From Petunia secreta (taxonomy: Eukaryota > Streptophyta > Magnoliopsida > Solanales > Solanaceae), in the NCBI GenBank assembly GCA_029990175.1, contig JARKIP010000053.1, forward strand, positions 10,310,001-10,374,000: a stretch of 64,000 bases of DNA, read 5' to 3'. Under the pieces are notes generated by a model. It ran no database searches, was not told the DNA's origin, and was given only the letters and a program-made list of their open reading frames with translations. Shown one piece after another: positions 55,690-64,000 of this stretch. Position 1 is the stretch's first letter. The number at the start of each line of letters is the position of its first letter. The position numbers and the translations under genes are program-made.

Positions 55690-56340
55690 CATAAACTACT
55701 TGTCCTTGAAGTACTCTTAGTCAATTAGAAATTGAGTTTGAAGGAAATTCAGTCAAACAAGACTGACTTGAAATAAATTCAGTTGAACAAGACTTAATTT
55801 GAATTAGTTTCAGTCTATTTAAGACTTATAGTAAACTCACTCTATCAAAATTGAAAATCTCAATCCTTATGAATGGAACTTCACACTAAAGACTGAAGTT
55901 GTACTTTTTAAATAAAAAAACTTCAACCCTTAAAAGACAGAAGTTGCATTTTTTAAACCTTTTAATTAAATTTCAATCCTTATGGAGAGAAGTTCAACAC
56001 TTATGGATTGAACTTCATACCTTAATGAGTTTTAAAGTTCATTCCCTATGTGTTTCCTAAAGTTCAATCCGTAGGGGACTGAACTTAAGAAAAACAAAGC
56101 CAGTAAAGTTCAGTCCACGGGGATTGAACTTCTCTCCATAAGGATTGAAGTTCAGTCCATAGAAATTTCAATATAAGCATATGAAAAACTTCGATTCTTA
56201 AAAGACTGAAGTTACATTTTTTAACCTTTTAATTGAACTTCAATCTTTATGGAGAGTCTCATCCTTTAACTATGAAAACTTTAACTCTTAAACACTGAAG
56301 TTGCATTTTTTGAAGTTCAGTATACATGGATAGAACTAAT
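55690..56340. repeat. GAAGTTCA/TGAACTTC motif-rich stretch
   Basis: AACTTCA and TGAAGTT motifs occur every 20-40 bases. One near-complete unit of the 57-58 kb array lies at 56010-56160 (AGTTCAGTCCACGGGGATTG). Confidence 0.7.
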
Positions 56341-56511
56341 TAACCAAAATTAAAGGAAATGCAAACATGAAACATACATTCCATTGCTTAGACAATGTCA
56401 TTTCCAAAATACAAACATCTAATTACTTAAAAAACATAGCATCATATACTGAAATTAAGAACAGACCAACAGGGGATTTAACCTACTACAACTAATATTG
56501 CAACTGCTACA

Positions 56512-57014
56512 TTAATCAATAATAACTGGATCACTATCAGTTCCTGCATATGGGCGACTGCTGGAACTTCCTTCATCATCTCTTCATTCGTCATCTCGGC
56601 AACAAGAATGACAAGATCCACGTGAGGGATCAAAATCACTGGAGTCAAAACCAGTAACAACAAACTTCACAGAGTCAAAACTACTTTCAACAAGCTTAAA
56701 ACTAACATAATCGCCTGTTTTCAGATTGTTTTCTGTTACAAATTTTACCCACCCCTTGTTTAACATATCTTTTCCACCCATAAGGTTAATAACCCATTCC
56801 TTCCCATTACATTTTAGAATGACAGTTTTCGCCTCAGGAGGAAGACATCCAGGGATATCCAGTGGAAGAATCTATGAAAAAAAAATATATACATTAAAAT
56901 GAAAATTAGTTAAAAATTTACTCTAAAGAAAAATATAAAATTTCAAATGGCAAGGTTAACTACAAAATCTGTGAGGCTAACACAGAAAAGGGTCATCTTC
57001 TTATTGTTCTTCAT
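56512..57014 (-). pseudogene. B3-domain gene, copy 2 (broken)
   Basis: By comparison with copy 1: exon 1 is 57014-56964 (MKNNKKMTLFCVSLTDF, shortened by an internal deletion of about 19 codons), GT-AG intron, and exon 2 from 56871 (ILPLDIPGCLPPEAKTVILK, then NGKEWVINLMGGK, LNKGWVKFVTENNLKTGDYV, FKLVES). This is the second half of a plant B3 DNA-binding fold (NGKxW...LxxGWxxFVxxxxLxxGD). A TGA at 56584-56586, probably from CGA, ends the frame early. Homology to the copy 1 end resumes beyond it (SDPVIID, stop at 56512). It lacks the first B3 strands and is probably non-functional. Confidence 0.7.
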
Positions 57015-57179
57015 GGCCAAAATGAGGAGTCGAAGAAGATTAGAAAGGGTAAAGAAGGAAGAAGAATAGACAAAAAGTTAGGCGGCTAAAAGAAAATGAA
57101 ATAGAAGGGTAATATTATAGGGTTAAAAAGAGGAGAAGTAAAGTTAAACTTTTGTCGATTCTTCTTCCTTCTTTAAAAA

Positions 57180-58260
57180 TAGAAGTATTTTACATTAAGT
57201 TCTATCCTCAGGCATAGAAGTTAAAGTTAAACTTCAATCCTTGAGGATAGAAGTTAAAATTGGCCCTATGTATGAACTAAAGTTCAATCCATTGGGGAAA
57301 GAACTTAAGGCACTCAGAGGAAATGAAGTTCAGTCCCATAGGGATTGAGCTTCATACTTTATGAGTTTTAAAGTTCATTCCACATGGAATGAAATTCAAT
57401 CCATAGGGGAATGAACATAACGTACTCAGAGCCAATAAAGTTCAGTCCATAGGGATTGAACTTCATAATTTATGAGTTTTAAAGTTCATTCCACATGGAA
57501 TGAAATTCAATCCATAGGGGAATGAACATAACGCACTCAGAGCCAATGAAGTTCAGTCCATAGGGATTGAACTTCATAGCTTGTGAATTTTAAAGTTCAT
57601 TCAACATGAAATGAAGTTCAATCCATAGGAGAATGAACTTAAGGCACTCAGAGGCAAAGAAGTTCAGTCCCATAGGGATTGAACTTCATACTTTATGAGT
57701 TTTAACGTTTATTTCACATGGAATGAAGTTCAATCCATAGGAGAATGAACTTAAGGCACTCAGAGCCAATAAAGTTCAGTCCATAGGGATTGAACTCATA
57801 GCTTGTGAGTTTTAAAGTTCATTCCACATGGAATGAAGTTCAATCCATAGGGGAATGAACTTAAGAAACTCAAATCCAATGAAGTTCAGTCCATAGGGAT
57901 TGAACTTCATACCTTGTGAGTTTTAAAAGTTTATTCCCTGTGTATGGACTAAAGTTCAATCCATAGGGGAATGAAATTAAGACACTTAGAGGCAATGAAG
58001 TTCAGTCTATAGAGATTGAACTTCATAGCTTGTGATTTTTAAAGTTCATTCCACATGGAATGAAGTTCAATCCATAGGGGAAATGAACTTAAGAAACTCA
58101 AAGCCAATGAAGTTCAGTCCATAGGGATTGAACTTCATACCTTATGAGTTTTAAAGTTCAATCCACATGGAATGAAGTTCAATTCATAGGGAAATGAACT
58201 TAAGGCACTCAGAGACAAATATAGATAGAACTTCAGTCTTTATAGGTTCAGCTTCAAGAC
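57180..58260. repeat. Eight-copy ~110-115 bp tandem array of nested inverted repeats
   Basis: Eight full units run from about 57300 to 58210. Each contains GAAGTTCA, a 12-base centre (GTCCATAGGGAT) and TGAACTTC, an 8-bp perfect stem. It then has CATTCC-ACAT-GGAATG, which is itself enclosed by GTTCATTCC and GGAATGAAC. Units differ by a few bases and small indels. The array lies between the two B3 gene copies. Confidence 0.9.
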
Positions 58261-58540
58261 TGCAATAATTTAAAATGCTTGCTTAAAATAAATAAACATA
58301 TAAGGAATTGCAACACATGAACATACATTCCATTACTTAGGAAATGTCATTTCCAAAATACAAACATCTAATTACTTAAAAACATATGATCATATACAAA
58401 CCAACAAAATACTGAAAATTAAGCATTTAAATACCAAATACAAACAGAAATTTAAACTCCTATTACAAACAGATATTTAAACTCTTAATATAGACCAACA
58501 GGGGATTCAAACTCCTGCAACTGATATTTCATCTCTTCCA

Positions 58541-59109
58541 TTAATCAATCATGACTGGATCACTAGAAGTTCTTGCACCATTTAACGAATCATCATCAGA
58601 TTTTCCTTTGCTTCCTTCATTGTAACCACAAAATTCACATTCAGAATCACAATCATCTTCAGGGCCGGGGGGATCAAAAATTGTAACAACAAACTTCACG
58701 TACTCGACAGTACTTTCAACAAGTTTAAAGTTCACATAATCGCCCGTCTTCATACCACTAACCTTTACATATTTTGCCCACCTTTTGTTCAACCTTCGGC
58801 GACTGTTTTTTCCACTCAAAAGCTTTATAGACCATTTCTTCCCATTACACTCTACAATGGCAGTTTCTGCCTCAGGGGGAAGATATCCACGGATATCCAC
58901 TGGAAGAATCTGCGAAAAAACAAAAGTATACATTAAAATGTCAATTATTTAAATATTTACTCTAAAGAAAATATAAAATTTCAAAGGGCGGGGTTAACTA
59001 CAAAATCGTCTCTCAGAGTGTATGAATCAATCAGAATAATTTCAAACGCTGGGATGCCATTTGAAATGTAGAACAGGGTCATATTTTTCATCATTTTCTG
59101 GTTTTTCAT
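58541..59109 (-). CDS. Small B3 DNA-binding domain protein, copy 1
   Basis: Two exons. 59109-59002 (MKNQKMMKNMTLFYISNGIP then AFEIILIDSYTLRDDF) ends at donor GTAGTT. 58909-58541 follows acceptor TTTTTTCGCAG, starts ILPVDIRGYLPPEAETAIVE and has KKWSIKLLSGK, LNKRWAKYVKVSGMKTGDYV, FKLVES and VKFVVTIFD. It ends in an acidic Cys-containing tail and a stop. Phases agree and the protein would have 158 residues, almost all one B3 domain. B3 domains bind DNA in plant regulators (ARF, ABI3, REM families); the short single-domain form resembles REM-type proteins. It lies between the MULE transposase and the Ulp1 gene and is duplicated with its flanks, so it may be a captured gene. Exon 1 is my model and its start is not certain. 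Confidence 0.6.
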
Positions 59110-59279
59110 GGTGGAAGAACAATAGACAAACTAAAAAAAGAAAGAAGAATAGACAGAGGTTATGGATGCGGCTAAAGAAAATGAAATACAATTAGGGTTA
59201 AAAAAAGGAGAAAATCGTGGGTCCCAGTCTGATTAAATAAAACTGGATGGCTCAGATTAAACTGGGTATGTTGTTATTT

Positions 59280-59800
59280 CTGTTGGATGGCTCAGATTAA
59301 AATAGAAGTTATTACATTAACTTCTGTTCTCAAGGGTTGAAGTTAAAGTTCAACTTCAATCCTTGAGGATAGAAGTTAATATTGGCCTATAGAAACTTCA
59401 ATGCTTGAGTATGGAAGTTAATTTTATCCTATAAAAACTTCAATGCTTGGACGCTGATATATACTTTTTGCACATTACCATAAGTTAGGAACTCATTTTC
59501 CATCCTTAAACATACAGAAGTTCAATCCTTCTGTGTAGATCAGTCTCATAATTTATAAAAACTTCCATACTTAAATACAGAAGTTCCTATGGGCATAAGT
59601 TCAAACTCAAAATATATAAAACTAAACCTTCAAATACTGGGAAAAAAAAGTTTAATCATTACGAAATTATTTGGATCTGCACAAAACTTCAATCCATATC
59701 GGTAGAGGTTCATAATCCTTATGGATGGAACTTCAGTCTATATAGATTGAAGTCCAATGCTCATTGACTGAACTCAGTCCTTATGGATTAAATACATTCA
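59280..59800. repeat. GAAGTT/AACTTC-rich spacer upstream of the B3 copy 1 gene
   Basis: Repeated AACTTCAAT, AGAAGTT and GGATAGAAGTTAA motifs without coding sequence. 59800-59940 is AT-rich. Confidence 0.6.
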
Positions 59801-59946
59801 TGCTAAAAAAATATCACTGCAACAACATGACACTTACATAAATCTGTGCATAATAATCTGTTCATCTGTACATAATATCTATTTCACCATATATTACAAA
59901 AAACTTTACACAATAATACTAGGAATTCTGAAGGTAAAAAAAATAT

Positions 59947-61090
59947 CTATAACTGACACATGTCTTGATTATGTTGTCCATAATCATGGTCAACAAATTC
60001 AGGTGGAGTCTCAAATCCATTCCTAGCCTTTGCACGACCATGAGCCCAAAGCTGACAACCAAACTGCGCCCTGTAATTATGAATTTGATCTGGTTGAATA
60101 TCTTGAACATCTTTACCTCTGGTCGGTAGATCAGCATACCATATTACAAAAGCGCCACAACTAGTCCTAAAAAAACAAACCAAAATAAAGAGTAAGACGT
60201 ATAAGTAGGCAGAGGGTTATAAATTCAGTCAATTATATCTAATTTGCACTAAAACTTGCAAAAAAATGACAAGACTTACCCATCTAGTTGATTTGGTGAT
60301 AGTACCCACTCAGTTCTATAGGCCCTATTGAACTTATCATTTGTGCACAAATATATGTATAAAGTGTATGTTAAAAGTATTTTTAGTGTGTGTACTTGTA
60401 TTGAATTTGTATTATGTAGCTTGCCATATTTGAGATACTTGAAAAGATGTGGGAGCACAACAGCATAACCCTTCATGTGGTCAAATTTTTTCTCTGATGG
60501 CTTCTTTGTGGTGAGCATCGAATCATATACACGTATTTTCTTCTCGTGCATATCCAAGACTGTTAAAAAGTAATGTATCACTATTTCACCAGGTGCTGCT
60601 TGAAATCGGCATGTAAAATAGACTTTATTAACTCCATTCCATGGAATTGAACACCTCCGTTCCTGGCCAAAAAGATAATTGCACATACACAATCCAAAAC
60701 CATCAAGCCAGATTTCATTCCCTGGTATTTTCTTTTTGCCTTTGAAATTTAACTGATAAACAGAGCATATATAACTATCAAAATCTATATCAGTAATCGA
60801 GAGTGTATGAGGAAACTAGAACAAATGATAGCATGCCCTCTTTCTGAGATAATACATAGCAATATCGACATGCTGTCAAAAAAAAAAAAGGAACCTGTTT
60901 AATCAACACACAGAAAACTTATAACGAACACAGATTAAACCAAAAACAGAATATGCACTAACATGATTAGTCAGAGGGTAGACAACATCTACAAACTCCA
61001 AAAACCACAGTTTGCCTTGCTTGATTGTTTCCAACTGATACGGATCATTGTCGTAATCATTATCAGGTATATAAGCAGCACGATTTTTCC
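59947..61090 (-). pseudogene. Ulp1/C48 cysteine-protease exons (MULE-associated type)
   Basis: Minus strand. Exon about 61089-60960: AAYIPDNDYDNDPYQLET and KLWFLEFVDVVYPLTNH. After an intron, 60870 onward: HVDIAMYYLRKRACYHLF, then a TAG (about 60815), then ITDIDFDSYIC, NEIWLDGFG, CSIPWNGVNKVYFTCRF, VIHYFLTVLDMHEKKIRVYD (catalytic His and Asp) and EWVLSPNQLDG (Gln of the oxyanion hole). After another GT-AG intron (about 60280-60170): TSCGAFVIWYADL (nucleophile Cys). The H, D, Q and C residues are all present. Ulp1-like proteases cleave SUMO-type modifiers, and related genes ride on plant MULEs. The stop and odd sequence at 60410-60300 argue for decay. Confidence 0.75.
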
Positions 61091-61129
61091 TAATTAAAAA
61101 GATACAGGATACAAAAACATGTTACTTCC

Positions 61130-61750
61130 CCATAAGCAATGAACTTAAGAATATCATAGGCAATGAAGTTCAGTCCATTGGGATTGAACTTCATCGCTTT
61201 TGGAAACTTTGAAGTTCATACCCATTGGATTGAACTTTCAAACACTTTTTCTCCCCCTGTATATGGACTGAAGTTCACTGCATACGAGAAGGAACTTGAG
61301 AAACTCATAATATATTAAGTTCAACATCCTGAGGATTGAAGTTCAGTACTTAAGTCAATATGCACAGAACTTCAATCCTATAGGGACAGAACTTTCCACA
61401 TCCATGTGGACACAAGTCCATGGCCATTTGATTAAAGTTCAATTCTTATAGATAGAACTTAAGTCAATATGCACAGGACTTAAATTAATAGAGATAGAAG
61501 TTCATGGCCATAATATTGAAGTTCAGTCCTTATAGATGGAAATTAACTCAATATGCACAGAACTTCGATCAAATAGGGACAAAACTTTCCATATCATTAT
61601 GGACACAAGTCCAAGACCATTATTATTGAACTTCAATTCTTATAGATAGAACTTAAGTCCATATGCACAGAACTTCAATCCATAAGAGAAGAACTCATAG
61701 GCTAAGAAGTTCAGTCCATAGGGGATTGAACTATAATTTTTCAAATTCAT
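61130..61750. repeat. GAAGTTCA-type motif-rich region in an intron of the Ulp1 gene
   Basis: Units such as GAAGTTCAGTCCATTGGGAT then TGAACTTC, plus GGACAGAACTTTCCA(C/T)AT and ATAGAACTTAAGTC(A/C)ATAT repeated several times. It lies between the 61.85-kb and 61.09-kb exons of the minus-strand gene. Confidence 0.7.
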
Positions 61751-61849
61751 CCCCTATGTACTGAACTTAAAAAACTACATACAACAAATCATAAAAAATA
61801 CAAATAGACTTACTGTACAAGTTCAGTGTCATTTCTTTAAAATAGCAAC

Positions 61850-63760
61850 TAAGTTTCAAACTCTACCAACATTTTTGGATCAATCTTCAAGTAGTAGAAT
61901 GGACAACTACATATATAATTATCCTTCCAGCCAGTTATCTTCTTTTTAGTCTTTCCAACAAAATATGGAGATAGCAACCACTGACTTGGCTTTCGGCCCT
62001 TTTCCCTAGAAGATGATGCTGCTCCGACTGCTTCTCGTCTTGGATCAACCATCCTATCCCTGCTGGATGACTTGCCTCAGCATTTACCTTATTACTTTGA
62101 ATAGCTTGTTCTTGTTTAGTCTCTTCTCTTCCTGCATGCTCACTTGCCTTGGCATTCTCCATAACAATCTGAAGAGGCCTCTCATGTTCCTGTGACATCG
62201 ACACTACTTTGCCAACTTTATCGACTGACTGACCTTTGCCCACAAGACTTCCAAGAACCTGTTGTTCTTCACTAAAGTCCCCTTCTATTCCTGCTTGCTT
62301 ACCTGCCTCGACACTCTCCATAACAATCTGAACAGGCCTCTCTTGTTCCTATGTCATTACTTTTTCTTTTCCCGCTTCATCGACTGACTGCCGTTTGTCC
62401 ACAAGACTTTCAAAAGTTTTTTGTTGTTCAGTCAAATCACCTTCTCTTCCTGCTTGCTCACTTGCCTCGGCATTCTCTATAACAATCTGAAGGGGCCTCT
62501 CCTGTTCCTGTGTCATCACCTCTTCTTTGCCCGCTTCATCAATTGACTGACCTTTGCCCACAAGACTTCCAAGAGCCTGCTTTTCTTCAGTCATGTCCCC
62601 TTCTCTTTCTGCTTCCTTACTTGCCTCAGCATTCTCTATAACAACATCAAGAGACGTCTCCTTATCCTGTGTCATCACTTCTTCTTTGCCTACTTGGTCG
62701 ATTGACTGCCCTTTGTCCAAGAGAATTTCAAGAGCCTGTCCTTGTTCAGTCAACTCCTCTTCTCTACCTGCTTGATAACTCGCTTCAACATTCTCCATTA
62801 CAATGTCATGAGTCCTCTCCTATTCCTGAGTTATGCCTTGTTCTTTCCCAGTTCATTCTCAATACATTGCTGCTGATTTTTTGACATATCTTGCTGAATT
62901 CCTTCAGCCCTTGGTGTATCTTCAGCATCACATGAACCCTCACTTCCACTTTCTTGGCTCGATGGCAGTATCTTAAATATAGGCTTATCATCAAAACGTT
63001 GTTTCTTCAATTTTTTCTTTTTCCTTTGATATGTTTTTGCTTGGACGGGTGTAGAAACTACATTTGATGACAACTCAATAGCACGACGAGTCGTTGCACC
63101 TCCTTTCACCATACTCATAACCTCAAGACTGACACCAACTACTTCCAGATCAAGCTCTCTGCTAACAAGTTGCAAGGAAATTTCAAGCACTTCCTTTTCT
63201 GCCACAGTCAACTCACCATACATGTCCAACTCACCTTCTGCATGCAATTGTGCAGGTGTTTTGCTCGATAACTCTCCTCGCAATTGTCCATGCAATTGTG
63301 TAGCTGATTTTCGACCTACACTGCCATCACTGCCTTTTTTTCTTACATCTGAATGAGATTTCGATTTCCTAACTATACTGCCATCACTGCCTTCTTCTTG
63401 TCTAACATCTGAAGGAGATTTTGATTTTCTGAATGAAGCAGACTTCCTCTTCCCCAGTTGACTATCACCAACTCCAGCATTAACGTCCCCGCCACTATAG
63501 ACACACATATCCTTCCTTCCAATGCTAGCATTGCCTCCATGTGAATACAAGTTTACGGAATGGCCATAGCTGCTAGATTGTTCCTTGTACCTTCTTACAC
63601 TTCCACCTTTCCGCCCATTTTCATCCTGTTCCTCGAATGTTTTACTCAACTTCTTCATAAAATCAAGAATAGAGTCAACCTTGTTCACTAGACCACCAAT
63701 ATACCCCCTTATGCGGCATCACCGACTACGTAACCTCTTCCGAACTTTCATATTCACCTT
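61850..63760 (-). pseudogene. N-terminal part of the Ulp1-gene polyprotein: basic region plus ~52-residue repeats
   Basis: The exon starts after acceptor TTTTTTGCAG (63761). It reads KVNMKVRKRLRSR, an in-frame TGA (about 63720), then 63688-62831: ILDFMKKLSKTFEEQDENG, Ser/Lys-rich repeats (RKSKSPSDVR, RKSKSHSDVRKKGSDG) and a basic KTYQRKKKKLKKQRFDD. About 62800-62070 follows with a 50-53-residue repeat at least four times (EASxQAGREGDLTEQ, LGSLVGKGQSIDEAGKEEV, MTQEQERPLQIVIEN). Stops at 62349 (TAG for CAG) and 62820 interrupt it. After a frameshift near 62050 comes SREKGRKPSQWLLSPYFVGK, a sequence style found just upstream of Ulp1 domains. It is probably one gene with 59947-61090. Confidence 0.6.
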
Positions 63761-63851
63761 CTGCAAAAAATAAACCAATAAAACTCATAAAAATATTCAA
63801 TTAAAACAAAACACACAAAAAGATGAATGTACATGATACTTCAAAACTCAC

Positions 63852-64000
63852 TTTAGCAATTGCATCAACTAAATCTTGATCAAGCTGCACACCGTGAGAA
63901 GTATCATGCCTGTCATCACCAGTACCCTGATTCTCATAACCAGTATCCTGACCCTCATGACCATTATCCTCACTCTCAGCACCACTATCCTCACTCTCAG
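63852..64000 (-). CDS. Upstream exon of the Ulp1 gene, acidic repeats, cut by the window edge
   Basis: The minus strand reads ESEDSGAESEDNGHEGQDTG then YENQGTGDDRHDTSHGVQLD and QDLVDAIAK, ending at donor GTGAGT (63851). Glu/Asp/Gly-rich direct repeats of about 8 residues. An intron 63851-63761 separates it from the next exon. The rest of the gene lies beyond 64000. Confidence 0.5.

Larger units (their letters stand above)
56340..59260. repeat. Segmental tandem duplication carrying the B3 gene and flanks
   Basis: 56350-57175 and 58295-59215 align from the shared 3' flank (ACATACATTCCATT(G/A)CTTAG and ATGTCATTTCCAAAATACAA) through the gene to the shared 5' flank (AAATAGAAG(G/T) and GGGTTAAAAA(G/A)AGGAGAA). 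The hairpin array separates them. Confidence 0.8.

Noticed and set aside
57300..58210. Regular direct repeats as a CRISPR array.
   Set aside because: There are no spacers: units are contiguous ~112-bp tandem copies in a plant transposon.
1..64000. tRNA, rRNA or organelle-derived segments.
   Set aside because: No cloverleaf with intact A/B boxes, rRNA core or plastid/mitochondrial gene was recognised by eye; a covariance-model scan would be decisive.

Overview
This window is plant nuclear DNA, most likely from a member of the Solanaceae. It holds spliced genes with GT-AG introns and nested plant transposons. Its RTE-clade LINE ends in the 'GGTCTGCGTACA...CTGGGTATGTTG' type tail that I know from Solanaceae RTE/SINE elements. 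Nearly all of it is transposable-element sequence; I find one convincing ordinary host gene. Family calls come from reading translations and motifs, not from database searches.

Layout. 1-671 is the end of an LTR rich in GCGATCGC palindromes, inserted in a decayed Tekay/Del-type Ty3/gypsy element (about 680-2340, minus). About 2345-12284 is a CACTA (En/Spm) element on the minus strand, with TNP2 transposase remains at 2350-4080 and a CACTA terminus at 12284. It is split by a structurally complete CRM-like Ty3/gypsy element, E1 (4092-11411, minus, TSD GACAT). 12.3-18.5 kb holds small elements, a CAY-rich low-complexity tract and a 5'-truncated RTE LINE (14.4-16.46 kb). 18541-33220 is a second CRM-like element, E2 (plus). 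E2 is split by a solo LTR (24001-31314), which is itself split by a non-autonomous element, E3 (24652-29724, minus, TSD CATGT). 33.2-35.8 kb holds a MULE N-terminal fragment, a 13-copy hairpin minisatellite and a fold-back MITE lying just upstream of the host gene.

The host gene (35935-39665, plus) has three exons and predicts an intact 378-residue protein with a mitochondrial-type leader and a C-terminal CX2CX5C motif. 40311-49689 is a decayed Ty1/copia element (TSD GGATT). It contains a MULE-type MITE in its 5' LTR only, a Stowaway MITE and a 2.8-kb solo LTR (TSD CAAGA). 49.97-51.29 kb holds two more MITEs.

From about 51.3 kb to the window end lies what looks like one large Mutator-like element or a cluster. 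It has a MULE transposase (plus) whose central part is inverted, two tandem copies of a small B3-domain gene (minus), and a Ulp1/C48-protease gene (minus) running off the right edge. All are embedded in arrays of a GAAGTTCA...TGAACTTC inverted-repeat motif. The same motif fills two small MITEs (35.4 kb and 50.9 kb), which suggests that autonomous and non-autonomous members of one family sit here together.

Two themes recur. (1) The CRM-like elements E1 and E2, the non-autonomous E3 and the left-edge LTR all carry iterated GC-rich palindromes. In E1-E3 these occupy the same two places (LTR and 5' leader) but differ in core sequence by family (CGCGATCGCG versus GGCGGAGCGCC/GGCGGTCCGCC). E3 shares its polypurine tract, LTR start and parts of its leader with E2, so it probably depends on E2-type elements. 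(2) Most premature stops I could interpret are TGG to TGA/TAG, CGA to TGA or CAG/CAA to TAG/TAA, the expected trace of 5-methylcytosine deamination in silenced repeats.
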